DNA of 64,000 bases from Haliclona indistincta (Eukaryota > Porifera > Demospongiae > Haplosclerida > Chalinidae), in assembly GCA_964017065.1 (NCBI GenBank), contig OZ024787.1, positions 13,466,068 through 13,530,067 of the forward strand, read 5' to 3'. The notes under the pieces were generated by a model. That model did no database searches, had not been told where the DNA came from, and worked only from the letters and a program-made list of their open reading frames with translations. This document shows positions 42,151-53,325 of the stretch, piece after piece (the stretch's first letter is position 1; each line of letters begins with the position of its first letter). Both the position numbers and the translations under genes were made by a program.

Positions 42151-42687
42151 GTGCCTCCCACTGGCGGTGTGGGCAGTCCCACCTGAACCTCTAGTGGTCC
42201 TCACTCACCATTATCCACTGGTACTAATTGATGAGCGACCCAGTCCATCAGTTGAAGAGCTTGTTCTCTTGATTGCAGTGAGAACACCTGGCGTGGTATC
42301 TCACTATCAGCACCATCTGACGGCTCCTTCACAAACTGTGCTCCAGTGCACAACACAAGATAGTCATACGGTAGCATGTTCTCTGTCCCACTGTCACTAA
42401 CCACACCCACCCACTGTTCCTCCCTGAAGATAAAAGGAAACAGAGTATAGCGTCATGAATACATTTAAATTTCTCATGCATACATGTTCACTGCAAGTGT
42501 TGTCTACCATTATTCCTAAATTATTATTTGCTACACAATAATGTAGTACCTGTTGATAGTAGTGAGCCAGCCTTTAGCCACACCCACCCAAGCTGATAGA
42601 CCCAGGAGAGCCTCTGGTCCAAAACGACAACTGAGAAAGAAAATGATAGCACTCAAGCAGCATGATGAATGTACTGGACACAATTTG

Positions 42688-42704
42688 TGTGTGTGTGTGC
42701 GTGT

Positions 42705-42742
<38 letters not shown>

Positions 42743-42760
42743 CTGTGTGTGAGTGTCTGA
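42688..42760. repeat. GT microsatellite in CFAP61 intron, copy 1
   Basis: GT dinucleotides with a few interruptions next to the donor of exon 42762-42851. The copy 2 position is longer and split by a SINE. Confidence 0.95.
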
Positions 42761-42924
42761 CCTGATGGGCATGTGTGATGATGACAGCGTGCTGGTAGAG
42801 GGCAGTCCGTGAGGTGATACTAACATCAGGTTATTGAACCGCAAGTGAGGACTGCAACATACAACATCATAATAACGATGAGTAATTCAGTACTAGTATA
42901 GTACACTACTGGTGTATTAGTGCA

Positions 42925-43190
42925 ATACCTGAACACTAGTGTCTCCAGTAGTGTAGTATCTACAGTACTCTACTACTGGTGTATTAGTGCAGTACCTGAA
43001 CACTAGTGTCTCCAGTAGTGTAGTATCCACAGTACTCTACTGGTGTATTAGTGCAGTACCTGAACACTAGTGTCTCCAGTAGTGTAGTATCTACAGTACT
43101 CTACTGGTGTATTAGTGCAGTACCTGAACACTAGTGTCTCCAGTAGTGTAGTATCTACAGTACTCTACTGGTGTATTAGTGCAATACCTG
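42925..43190. repeat. 64-bp array of exon end plus splice donor, copy 1
   Basis: CTGAACACTAGTGTCTCCAG (the inverse of the last 20 bases of exon 43188-43264) plus GTAC/GTAT of its donor recurs every 64-67 bases, five times including the real exon. See the separate observation. Confidence 0.93.
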
Positions 43191-43957
43191 AACACTAGTG
43201 TCTCCAGTAGTGATAGTGCAGTATCTGAAGCACCTACTACCACAATACGAGCATTGACACACGCCTACACAGAGGGGAGAGTAAGCTAAGATCACTCATA
43301 TGGTGGTACCATACCTTGGGCTCTAGAGACAGCTTTCTGCTGGTGTGGTAGAGTGAGAATGGTGGTTTGGTCTCCAGCAGCTCTGGAGCAGGTGCGTTGA
43401 GACCAAGACCAGCTGGGTACACTACCTGACGCCTCGCCCTGGATAATGACAAGTAAAACATCACCTAATTCCATGCAAAGGGGACCGAGAGCTACTCGTT
43501 CTCATACTCACTGTATAGGCACCATCTCGGTCAGTCCAGCAATATGGCTATGTGGTTTAGTAATAACAGTAGCACCACTAGTATTAGCAGTAGTAGGAAG
43601 ATGTAGAGGATAATAGAGACAGGTGCTCTCAGACTGACGCATTGCCTCCTGTAGAAGCAAAATAACATTAATATAACAGTAGGAAAGTAAGGACAAAGTA
43701 AGGAAACACAATGTACATGTAGTCTCTGGAACATAGTGCAGAGTTTGGTCTTGGTGATTGTTGTCTTACCTTGAGGAAGTGCTTGGTGTGTGGGGTGAAG
43801 ACAGGGTTGAGCAGTAGATGATGAACGTGTTGATGCTCATGAGGACGATGCTGACTATAGAACACAAAGTCTTCCATATTGTAATGAGAGCGGAGGTAAC
43901 GTATATCCTAGAGAGAGAGGAGGGAAGAGCAAGAGAGAGAGGAGGGAGGGAGCAAGT

Positions 43958-44097
<140 letters not shown>

Positions 44098-45367
44098 CAT
44101 ACACTTCCTTCCATCTGGCTCAGAAAACCAAAAATGAACTGAACAGAAATATTTTGAGCCAGATGGAAGAAATGTAGGAACTTCATGAAACTTGCTGTGC
44201 AGATGTATCGATACCTAACTAAGTAAAATCTGCATTAGGGTTGCTACAGCACAATTTACAAAAGCGCTGGAGTCCTTAGTCTATTTTCGTCATCGTCTCA
44301 GAGCCCCGCCTTCTTTCAATGTATGGCCTGGAAACAACGCAAAAAGGTCGCTGCGACGTCGGAGATCTTAGTAATCTTGACAGCGTGATCATGTGCATCC
44401 TTACCAACAAAACTAAGCTTTTGTGCTGAATGTAGTTTGAACAAAAAGTATTTTCTTACGATTGGCTAGCGCCGTCAAGTTATTTTAAGTTTTTATTTTT
44501 TCTTGCAAAAAGGAAGGACTTGGCGCTTCTCTGTTAGTCCGTTCCATGTTCGGGTCAAACCACTCTACACACCGAGATGCAAGCCCGCTGAATCTGTGAC
44601 TGTCTAATTTTCAGTGGGAACCCTATAGATCTAGGTAGCCAAGCCTAGTGAACACGTCTTTCCCCACGTAAATACCCTTTATGGACGCTATCTGCTCTGG
44701 TTTTAGACGCATTTCTGGACTGCCAAGACATCGGAGAGCGACGGTAATCAACTCCACTGCTAAAATGAGTCTCGTTAAGGGCAGAGATTCAACAGGGGGT
44801 CAAAGGTCACAAAATTAACTCTTTCCTAACTCGATTCGGGCTCACGGGCTGTCTTCGTATCTAGTCGTATCTACCTGAATCGAGGACCTGAATGTAAGAG
44901 CTCGATATGTGGCTCCCATTCCAGGACAGGGATCATCCTCTGGAAATCAGGTGAGTGCCAACTCCAATAGAGGCTTGTAGCCTACCTACCATGATTGCTT
45001 GTAGCTGAGTAAACGTGGAGATGGGTAGTTAATTCAGTAGCTGTTGCTGCTGCCATTATCTTCAAAGCCGTGACCCAGCATCTTTGGTATTCAAGTGGTC
45101 TTCAATGCAGGCCAATACTTAACTGTGTTGAGTCTCAAGTATCACTATCATACCAATAAACTAATCAAGTGTCATAATATTGTTTGACTTGTCCACGACG
45201 ACTGTAACATGTATACTTAGTAATAATACTTTATTTTTGACCATCTTTTCTGACAATTAATTTTAGTCTTTATGTCCAAAGTCTACAAACTGGTTTACTT
45301 GAGTGTTAATAGTAGGGCAGCTCTCACATTATCTTTCCGGTTACTGATGATACTCAACACTGTTAAA

Positions 45368-45690
45368 TTAGGAGTTTATGTCGTATTGTAGTTCAAAATG
45401 AGATGTCCCAGGAACATCCTCTAAGGGACTACCAGCCAGATTGGGGTGACAAAATACGTGCTGGAGTGGCTGGATAGCCTGCCAGTGTATTCCCGATTTA
45501 TAAGGTGAGCAGCAATAATAAACAGGTACTCGGTAGTAACATGCCGCTGCTAACAGCTCCATGTGAGTGCCCCAGTTATCATGTCGCAGCATGTATTTAA
45601 TGTGTTCGGGGAAAGTAGCATACACAGGCATTAATTTAAAAGCAGCCTGATTCAAATTTTCAAACCAAACCAATCAATAGACTTCCAAGT
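45368..45690 (-). pseudogene. OTU-type cysteine protease domain, C-terminal fragment
   Basis: A frame of about 100 residues contains WGTHMELLAAACYYRVPVYY and, at the end, SHFELQYD. These match the second half of OTU domains, where the WG..E.L.A segment precedes a C-terminal strand with the catalytic His. The N-terminal Asp/Cys part is missing and no upstream frame restores it, so it would be inactive. OTU domains remove ubiquitin and are also carried by transposons and viruses. It lies within the 2.2-kb inverted-repeat element, so it is probably transposon cargo. Confidence 0.6.
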
Positions 45691-45699
45691 GAACTTCCT

Positions 45700-46880
45700 C
45701 TGTTGCAAGTAGTTGAAGGGAGAAGCATCTAAATAAACAATTGCAATCTCCTAAAGTACTTTTTACTTTCTGTACTAGCCAACTCGGAGACAGACATTGT
45801 GACTCATGATCGAAATTGTATTTTTGTATGCTTGTACTTACCTGCCTACTGTAGTGTTATGTTATTGTATTATGTGTCAATTACTCATGTCCCACTATTG
45901 CTGTAGGATTTAAATGCCTCGTTTACTGTCAATGTAGATCACTACTATGTTACCGAGTCTAGTTCAGTTATAAACCGAATCCCCTAACGCTATACCTACC
46001 CTTTAAATACTAGAATATTTGCTGAATAAGATAATTATATATATTTTCTGAGTCACAACTACATGTACCTCGTTGCTGTCGCTACAATTGAATTGACATT
46101 AATATTATTCTAGCCTTCAGAGCTGGCTAAAGTACTTTTTGGTGTTGCTGCGACAGCTGGAGTGACTGAGGAGTGACAACTGATGGAGATTGGCTACTGA
46201 TGGAGTGACGGCTAGAGAGATTGTTAGAGTGATAACTGGATGATAGTTAAGAAATGTTCACTTCAATGTCTTAATCACTGTGAGAAGTAGAACAACAAAT
46301 ATAATAATTATTATTTTCATACAGATCTTTAGGTGATGATCATTATTGACAGTGTGCTACAAGCTTCGTCACGTGATAGAAAGACTTTTCACACTGAGAC
46401 TGATGAACAGATGAATCTACCCTGTTTGACTTCTTCCCTCTTGTAATCAGTCTTCATGAACTGCTAGTAGTCTCTCCCACATCCTTTAACTTTACATGTG
46501 AACCTCATCTTTAAAATTTGAGTTATAAACATATATAATACTGTGATATTTTTTTATCGATGACTATAACGTGATGGGTTTTCTTGCATGCCTTCCATTA
46601 TCTACTGAGGCATTGGTACTCCTCAGCTGATCAGAGGTTGAGCACAATAGAGTGTAGCCTAGAGACTGATCACAGTCACTCAGTGTACTGTGGACTCATA
46701 GCTTAGTGCTCGCGGCGATCGGTAAACGCTGACGTATGCTACCGTTACACGCCGTGTATAGGTAGTCATCTCTGTGTGTAGCTAGCTACCTGTGGCTGTG
46801 ACTCTCGTAGAAGTTCTCACGATCAGTAAGTGAGTACACGCTTTCGTTTCTCGTTCAAAATTCCCGCGAAGTCAGTCGCT
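45700..46880. other. Non-coding part of the 2.2-kb element
   Basis: AT-rich without a recognisable frame. CTGATGGAG/GAGTGAC repeats occur at about 46160-46220. Confidence 0.4.
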
Positions 46881-46994
46881 CGCGAGGGGTTAATTTGTGA
46901 CCTTTGACCCCCTGTTGAATCTCTGCCCTTAACAAGATTCGCTAAGATCCATAGCGCTCACCGGAAACAGCGTCATCACGCGTATACATAACAC

Positions 46995-47113
46995 AAACAT
47001 GAACAAAAATATCACGAAGTCCTGGGAAAGCAAGACATTAAACGCATGCGCAGACAGTGTCGACCAGGTTCTTTTTTCCGCCCCCTCAAAAGAGCCTGGG
47101 TACGAGGCTACAC
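46995..47113. repeat. Right end of a TAGYCTCG-type element
   Basis: CGCATGCGCAGACAGTGTCG, ACCAGG and GAGCCTGGGTACGAGGCTA ending at about 47111 follow the right end of the element at 12142-12859 in order and spacing. No matching left end was found nearby, so this is probably a truncated copy. Confidence 0.65.
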
Positions 47114-47403
47114 TAACGTCTGCCTAGCTATCGGTCAATGGCAAGCATTCAGAACTTGCAGGAATTACTGCTACAGTCATCTAAAAGTACCTGGATAGCT
47201 TAAATCAGCCACACAATCCGTAATAGCTGAGTACAAGAGCCATCAACATGCCTCAAATTCGCCATGATTTCAGACCAGAAGAAACCACGCCTACAGTGAC
47301 ACGCCCAGCAATGAGCTGACGTCGTCGGGCTGTTAACGCGTGGGTACTGGGTGCACGGGTTAAAGTCACGTGCTCCGCCCCAGCTGGCTCAGTTGTCAAA
47401 GAG

Positions 47404-48275
47404 ATACAATGTATTCGCGTTCAAACGCTGATATTTCGCCTGGTGATGAATTTTATACGCCCAAAGACACTTAGATCTGCTCTCTGGCGTTTCCCCATCT
47501 TACAGTAGCAAGGAGATTGCTTGAAATTGTTACTAAAGTGACGAACCTGGAAACGGTGAAAATCGACTTTTGTCATCTTCCTTCTTTCCTTCCCTCCCTC
47601 GATCCCTCCCTCCCTCGCACCTCGATCCCTCGCACCTTTACGTGAGCAATGACGAGACCAAAACACCCACGAAATTTGACGACCTCGCGATCACGAACAG
47701 TTGTCAGCTGAGTGTTTGACGCCATATATGTGATTACGTAATACGCACTTGACCAATCACACAAATTTATTATTAGAGTATCGCCGTGTGGAGAGCGCAT
47801 ATTGGCGTCTGGAGTCTTTGAAGAACAACTCACCGAGTAAGCTCGTGTAGTATCACCGTTCTGCTGCTTGCCAGATCACAGCCATACACTAAACCAGAGT
47901 GGGCAGGGCTCGTATGCTGTGCAATCCAGGCTACAGCATGTATGAATGCATGAGCTAGTTCCAGTATTTAGGAGCTACTAGTTAAAAAGCAATAACAAAA
48001 GCAAACCAAACCAATGGTGGAAACAAAGAGATACATTATCTTGCTGAATTCGAACTGCACCAAAAATTTGAAACTCAATGAAAAGAAAAACAAGAAAATA
48101 AAAAGATTTCTAATGAAATCAAAAGGATGTAGGAATGAAGAAATCTGCTACTGGTCCACAATGTAAGCCAACAAGGAGCAAGCATGGAATGGTAACACGA
48201 TTGACTTGCTTACAGACCACTGATAGATCTCTACATCAGTGGCTTACTACAGCAGTTCTGCTATAGTTGCTATTG
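47404..48275. repeat. Partial second copy of the 27.7-kb composite element
   Basis: 47404-47580 follows the left arm (GCGTTCAAACGCTGATATTT, CTTAGATCTGCTCTCTGGCG, ACGGTGAAAATCGA). The rest follows, in inverse order, the inner part at 29000-29580 (CACCCACGAA, GTGATTACGTAATACGC, GGGCTCGTATGC, GTGGAAACAAAG). Foldback family F (48085-48275) sits at the matching position, so that repeat belongs to the element or entered its ancestor. Confidence 0.75.
48085..48275. repeat. Foldback family F, copy 3 (one arm)
   Basis: AAAAAGATTTCTAATGAAATC, AAAAGGATGTAGG, CATGGAATGGTAACACGATT, TACATCAGTGGC. The second arm is missing. Confidence 0.8.
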
Positions 48276-48619
48276 ACTGACACCTGACATGCATTGAATT
48301 GAATTTAGCTTGTAAAAATATAGTAAAAATGTTATGTACAGTGAGAATTGATTGTCCATTCACTGGATTTTTTGTCTCTTTATTTTTATTTTTTTTTGTG
48401 ATGAAGTAATGAAACAAGAAATTGTAACGAGAGTGTCACTAAGGTGTAAGGAGAAAAGAATAATAAGAGAACAAGTTAATTAAAGTACAAACACAATAAT
48501 TAAAGCAACAAAACTCTTTAGGTAACACTAAGGTGTAGGAAAAAACTATACTGACAAACAAACAAAAGAAAAAAAAAACAACTAAAATAATTTTTACTAT
48601 AACAAGAACAAAAATTTAA

Positions 48620-49145
48620 GGAAACAAGTCACATGGCTTATGCACATCACGGTCTGTCTTGTCATAAGAACAGTGGAAAACACCATCGTCATGCAACAGT
48701 TAACAATGTCTTGTACAGAGCAATGACATCAGCAGGCATACCATCCACCCTCGAGCCTTCAGGTTTGTCAAGATCAGACGGCAAGAGACCGGATGGCCTT
48801 ACATCAGTGCCTTGGTCCCATGGAAGATCATTGATTTGGGACGTTACTATCCCTGACACACTAGCATCATCCTACCGCCCATTAGCAGTGTCAAAGGCTG
48901 GTGCAGTTGCAGCTAGAGCAGAGTCACTAAAAGAGTAAGTATCAACAATTAGCTCGATCTTATCTATTTTCACCTCTTGCCATTGAATCGCTTGGTGCAA
49001 TCGGCCCAAAATCATGGAATTTCCTGACTGACCTCGGTTGCCGTATCAAGCGTTACATTGGTGAAGCAAAATCATTGTCCTATCTCATTCAAAGACTGTC
49101 AGTAGCAGTCCAACAGGGGAACGGCATATTAATAAGGGGACCACT
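48620..49145 (+). pseudogene. LINE C-terminal endonuclease-like fragment
   Basis: 48633-48938 encodes HHGLSCHKNSGKHHRHATVN, LEPSGLSRSDGKRPDGLTSV and WDVTIPDTLASSYRPLAVSK. After a frame change it continues with IESLGAIGPKSWNF, CRIKRYIGEAKSLSYLIQRL and SVAVQQGNGIL, ending near 49140. This is the conserved C-terminal segment found after reverse transcriptase in a group of invertebrate non-LTR elements; the KRPDG and WDV residues fit a restriction-like nuclease core. 5'-truncated with at least one frameshift. Confidence 0.72.
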
Positions 49146-49660
49146 TCCTATTTCACACTTCCTACTTGTTTCTCTGGATTGCAATTGTTTCAACAAAACT
49201 AGAAACTTGTTTGAAGAATAACTGCTTGGTTGCAATATCGTATCAGGCAGATACTCAGCCGAAAACTGCCTTTGTAGTCATCAAGCATGGTACTTTCACA
49301 CATTTGCACATGGTTTAGCACCAATTATCTGATAGGTTTACTACTACTCAATGAATATTATTGCAGTACACTGGCACTTTTATTTATAAAACGTTTCCCT
49401 TGGGTATTTCACCTGGGCTCCTAGGCAAAAACTAACTAGTATCCTCTAAAGATTCAACTGAGAAAGTTTGGCGCTTTTGTCCGCAATTTCAGAGGCCATG
49501 CATTCTGCCTTGCAGAACTCAGTGAGTAGCTGAGCACAGACTTTGTCTTCTTCAGCCAAGGCATACTTCTCTAGATGCTGCTCTCGCCGATTAAGTAATT
49601 GAAGGTTGTAAAAGGTATAGGAAGAGAATTCTGCATTTATCAGATTAGTTGTACGTCGTC
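49146..49660. other. No recognised gene
   Basis: A 73-residue - strand frame (49446-49667) is mildly charged and helical-looking but matches nothing I know. Confidence 0.35.
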
Positions 49661-49684
49661 GCAGCAAGCCGCTGATACAGGGAT

Positions 49685-49850
49685 ACTTGGGACTTTTACA
49701 TTTGCAAGCATTATCCCATCTTGTACTTTTGCAAGCATCATCCCATCTTGTTCCTTTACTTTTGCAAGTATCATCCCATCTTGTTCCTTTACTTTTGCAA
49801 GCATCATCCCATCTTGTTCCTTTACTTTTGCAAGTGTCATCCCTACACTT
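49685..49850. repeat. 33-bp tandem repeat, about 4.5 units
   Basis: Units of GCAAGTATCATCCCATCTTG followed by TTCCTTTACTTTT. The same motif occurs in both arms of the foldback at 33545-33862. Flanked by CGCTGATACAGGGAT and ATCCCTACACTTTTAG, which resemble that element's flanks. Confidence 0.93.
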
Positions 49851-50390
49851 TTAGTTCTTTTTGTTAATCCGCGTACTTTTATGGAGACTACCAAAAGTTG
49901 AAACCACAATGTTATCTAACTATTCAATTAACCAGCAAAAACTTTAGTTTTCGCAACTTTCAGCGAAATATATAAAGCGCGAAGTACACGCGATCTCCGA
50001 AACGATGTAGCAATTTTTGCACAAGATTTCTCGGCGTGTAACGGTAGCAGGTCTAGGAGCGTTTTTTTGCAATAATTATCCTCGACTCGCGAGTTATCGT
50101 CGATGAACTGAAATTTTTGTGTAGTGACCCACGTTTTAACAGTCATAAAATGCCTATTGGACCAAATTTTCAAAAAATGCCTCGTCTGGCCTTCCGCAAG
50201 TGAAGGGCTCCAGTCAAAAAGGGCAAAAAAACGCATTTTTATTAAAATCCAGTTTTTCTTACCTGATTACACTAATGACATTGAAGATTCAGAATCTGCA
50301 GTAAAACGACGATGCTAGCTTTCGGACACTCCATTTTATAACCCCACCTATTGTTACGCCCTTCAACTTAGAGAGCGTTAATTAGATAGC

Positions 50391-51508
50391 ATGGCTGCTT
50401 GTAGTTCTGCCAGCGTGGAATGCACTGAAACTTTCCTGTATCCGCAACATGCAACTAATGAGCCTGTGGAAATAACAGTAGAGACGGAAGAAGGTAGTAA
50501 AGGCAGGAAAAGGCAACGGAAGAAGCAAGTGAAGCGTCTTGGGTTGAGGAAGAATGCTCCTGCAGTTGCGATATCATACCACATGGACTGCTGTAAAAAG
50601 AAGTGCCTCCAAAATTTCAACACAGAGTGTTTGACTCAAGCGAGGAGTAATTTTTTGGATTTATCCTATGACCAGCAGAACATCTATCTTGATGGGCTCC
50701 TACAACGCCGCCAAACCAAAAAATCGAGTGGACATCAGAGAAAAGCAGTTCCAGCCACTTCTTCTTCTGGTAGGAGAATTGGTAGGCCTCCAGCTGAAGA
50801 AAGTTCATTCAGCTTTGAATACACTCTTCGTAATGATCGTGGTATTAATGTTCATGTCTGCCAAAAGGCGTTTTGCATCGTCCATGGGTTTGGTTCAAAG
50901 AGACTACAGGTTCTACGAAGGAAGGTACTAACTGGTCAACTTGAACTTGACAGACGTGGAAAGCATGGGAATCATGCAACTGTTGGTGAAGAAGTGAAAG
51001 AACGTATTAGAGAGCATATTCGATCATTATACCCGCTAGACGAAGTCATTACTCTAGGAAGGACAATTCCAATCGACTTTACCTGACTGCTGATTTGTCA
51101 ATTGCTAGACTACATCATGACTTCTTGGAAAAAAATGATCCTGAGTACATCCTGTTAGTAGAAGAGAACAGACGTCGTGCAATAGCTCATGAGCGTACTG
51201 AAGTGTTGAGGAAACCTTTAGTGTCTGAGCATCTGTACCATGATATTTTCGTAAATGAGTTCAATGTTCACTTTGGCTATCCCAGGACAGACAGCTGTAG
51301 TACTTGTGATGGGTTACACATTAAGATTGATGCAGCCGCTGATGCACAGAAACCTATACTTGAGGAACAGCTGAAGGAGCACCAACAACTAGCTCAAGAA
51401 GGATACACAACATTTCAGCATGATAGACAATTGTGTGAACAATCGTGGAAAAAGAGGCTAGATCAAGAACTATCAAAACAGAATAGTAGTAGTACAATAG
51501 TAGACTGA
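50391..51508 (+). pseudogene. Transposase N-terminal half (zinc-finger region), one frameshift
   Basis: Two overlapping frames: 50391-51086 and 51095-51508. The first has a basic RKRQRKKQVKR stretch, a Cys cluster (HMDCCKKKCLQNF) and VCQKAFCIVHGFGSKRLQVL. Reading the next frame from about 51066, NRLYLTADLSIARLHHDFLE leads into the second frame with FNVHFGYPRTDSCSTCDGLH (a CxxC motif) and a helical EQLKEHQQLAQEG segment. The order matches a transposase-like family widespread in invertebrates (possibly Sola-type; name uncertain) in which a DDE core follows directly. Here the frame ends instead at 51508. A single base change near 51063-51073 breaks it. Confidence 0.7.
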
Positions 51509-51578
51509 ATAGTAGGAATAGTAAACTAAATTAGTAAATTTGGTATCATGACAATACACATTCAGCTACTGTAGTCTT

Positions 51579-53074
51579 TTAAATGTATTCCTCATCACTT
51601 GTGTCATTCTCATCTGCAATAATATCAGCATAGAAGTGGTGATGTTCAGATGGTACAAATTCTCCAACTAACTTCTCCAGATCTGCCGCCTTAGCCTTCT
51701 TGATGGGAACAGGATATTGGCTGTATAGAGCAGGAGGAGGCTCATTCACTTCTGTTTGCCCTCTCTTTCTATAGTAGCACACTCGCCGTGGTGTCTCAGT
51801 TGCTCTGTATGTGAATCTAACCCAAACCTCTTCAGGATGATTTATCACTACCATTTCATTGCCAACTAGCTTTTCACCTTTACCAAAGTTAAACCATACA
51901 GCATTATGAAAATCAAGTGGATTTTTGTCTAGATCTTTACTCCGTTCTGTAAAAAGCTTTCTCAGATGTTGTCGGAAGTTATAAAAAAAAGCTTGCTCCA
52001 TCTCAACTACATGAACTGAACTGCTTGCATTACTGACATGCTGGTACCACTGAGAAGGCAAATAGACTGATTCTATTCTATAAGCATAGCGCTCAATTAC
52101 ACCGAATGACTGGTCAGTTGAGCCATATGTGTGACCAGGGATCAAAAATTTGTAGTCTATTCTAGAGTAGATGTTGCGGCGAATCAAGTCCTGGAAAAAC
52201 CACATGATATAGTTATTTTTATTTTGTCCAGGGCAGTTGTCTGCCCACCAAATGCCCCAGCGTGCACCAGTCCGACCCAATGGTGTGTGAAAAATAAATC
52301 GATTTAGGCATGATATGACATCATTGCACCCTCTTCTAGCTAGCATCTCATGCCACATGAATGCTGTTGTAATTCTAGTAGATGCACTGTATTATTCCAA
52401 AGATAAGTCCAAAGTAAGGCCCCTATTTGTTGATTATTAGTTTCTCATCCCCGCCCGCACGGCCTCGTGGGTACCGCTTCACTGACCATTATTACCACTG
52501 CGCATGCGTACAACAAAATGGCGCTCGTGAACACGACCGTTGTGTGTACTACAGAGAAGAAAACCATCGTACCTTGGATTATCAAGTCAGTTGAGCCTCC
52601 CAACGCAACTTTAAGAAAAGAGTGTAGTAATAATTTTCTCTTGTATCATTTATAATTTTTTTGTACATGTATTAAAAATCAATTTTTGTGTGGTAATGGC
52701 AATAATGGTAATATCCGCCCGCCCGCGTCTGTGGAAGAAAGAAAAGTGGATGAGAAACTAATAATCAACAAATAGGGGCCTAAACGAAGATAAAATTGCT
52801 TACCAACAGTAAGCTTTGGTGTCGGTAGATTTTGCTGAAAATCAAAGTGGAACACGTCTATAGTGTTGATGCTATTTAGTGCAGGCAGGTCTGGCCGTCT
52901 ACACTTCAAGCATTCCCAGGGTGCTGTGGATTTGGCCAATTCCAAGTACTGTGTCTTTGTAATTTGCAAACATTGCACGTGGTACCAGTTGCTACAATGA
53001 CCATCACACTGTACGGCGTCTGCATCCTCTCTCACCTCCAATCCACATTCACCGCAAGGGTACTGCACGCTCAT
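51579..53074 (-). pseudogene. PHD finger fused to transposase catalytic half, MITE-split
   Basis: From 53074 the - strand encodes a PHD finger (CGECG, C..HC..WYHVQCL, WECLKCR; about residues 6-60), then FDFQQNLPTPKLTVG and FYLRL up to 52784. After a MITE (52418-52780) it resumes in phase with LWTYLW. A one-base frame change before 52358 then leads to ITTAFMWHEMLARRG, WWADNCPGQNKNNYIMWFFQ, FLIPGHTYGSTDQSFGVIER and an acidic end DENDTSDEEYI. The D residues in FDFQQ and WADN and the later E/D fit the RNase H-type core of the family whose N-terminal half lies on + next to it. PHD fingers read histone tails, so this fusion could bias target choice (inference). Frameshift and MITE make it inactive now. 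Confidence 0.7.
52418..52780. mobile_element. 363-bp Harbinger-type MITE with TAA duplication
   Basis: GGCCCCTATTTGTTGATTAT is inverted exactly at the other end; TAA stands at 52415-52417 and 52781-52783. A 3-base TWA duplication with GG-starting ends is the PIF/Harbinger pattern. It interrupts a Leu codon of the PHD-transposase, and removing it with one TAA keeps the reading phase. Nested inverse TAATGGTAATA-type text lies just inside. Confidence 0.85.
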
Positions 53075-53325
53075 CGAGAAAGAAAGCTTTAAAACGCTGT
53101 GAGAAGAACGGTGTTTTAACGCCAGCTAGCCGGAAACATTATTATTATTAACAAAATTAGTGTCATTTTTTAACCGCCGTTTTCTCGAATTTTATCAAAA
53201 GCGTTTAATTGTCCTTTTTGACCGGGGCCCTTCAAGTTGTTTAGCTAAAAGTAGGTAGTAGTGACTAAAAACATTTTGCTACACAGCATGAAAAATCTTG
53301 TGCGAAAATTCTGAATTTTATCTCC

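Larger units (their letters stand above)
41501..43907 (-). pseudogene. CFAP61: CFAP61, partial copy 1 (nine exons)
   Basis: Exons, in gene order: 43770-43907, 43512-43648, 43315-43438, 43188-43264, 42762-42851, 42550-42630, 42209-42423, 41645-41818, and one ending at 41522 that runs into the gap. All have GT/AG borders and match the second copy in length. Key segments: MEDFVFYSQHRPHEHQHVHH, RRQVVYPAGLGLNAPAPELL, VNARIVVVGASDTALSLLET, RFNNLMLVSPHGLPS, YDYLVLCTGAQF and GRLVVYGSTLTAYSCLHYL. This is the pyridine-nucleotide-oxidoreductase-like half of CFAP61, a subunit of the calmodulin- and spoke-associated complex at radial spoke 3 in motile cilia. The 5' exons are absent beyond the GA repeat at 43965 and the 3' exons are absent before the gap. 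It is either a truncated tandem duplicate or the second haplotype placed in series. Confidence 0.85.
44774..46932. mobile_element. 2.2-kb element with DR1 motif in its inverted repeats
   Basis: GTTAAGGGCAGAGATTCAAC through GTCACAAAATTAAC (44774-44819) is inverted with one change at 46889-46932; looser similarity extends outward. Each arm contains GGGTCAAAGGTCA (44797-44809) or its inverse (46898-46910), a perfect DR1 nuclear-receptor site. The interior carries an OTU-domain remnant on -. No transposase and no target duplication were identified. Confidence 0.72.
50010..53325. mobile_element. 3.3-kb transposon with a split, convergent transposase
   Basis: Long, worn inverted repeats bound the unit. 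On + at about 50195-50235 AAGGGCTCCAGTCAAAAAGG matches the inverse of CCTTTTTGACCGGGGCCCTT at about 53214-53233. TTTTTGCACAAGATTTCTCG (50029) matches the inverse of about 53300-53317, and ACACTAATGACA-type text follows inside both. Inside, the N-terminal half of a transposase runs on + (50391-51508) and the catalytic half on - (53074-51579), with 70 bases between the stops. Confidence 0.62.
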
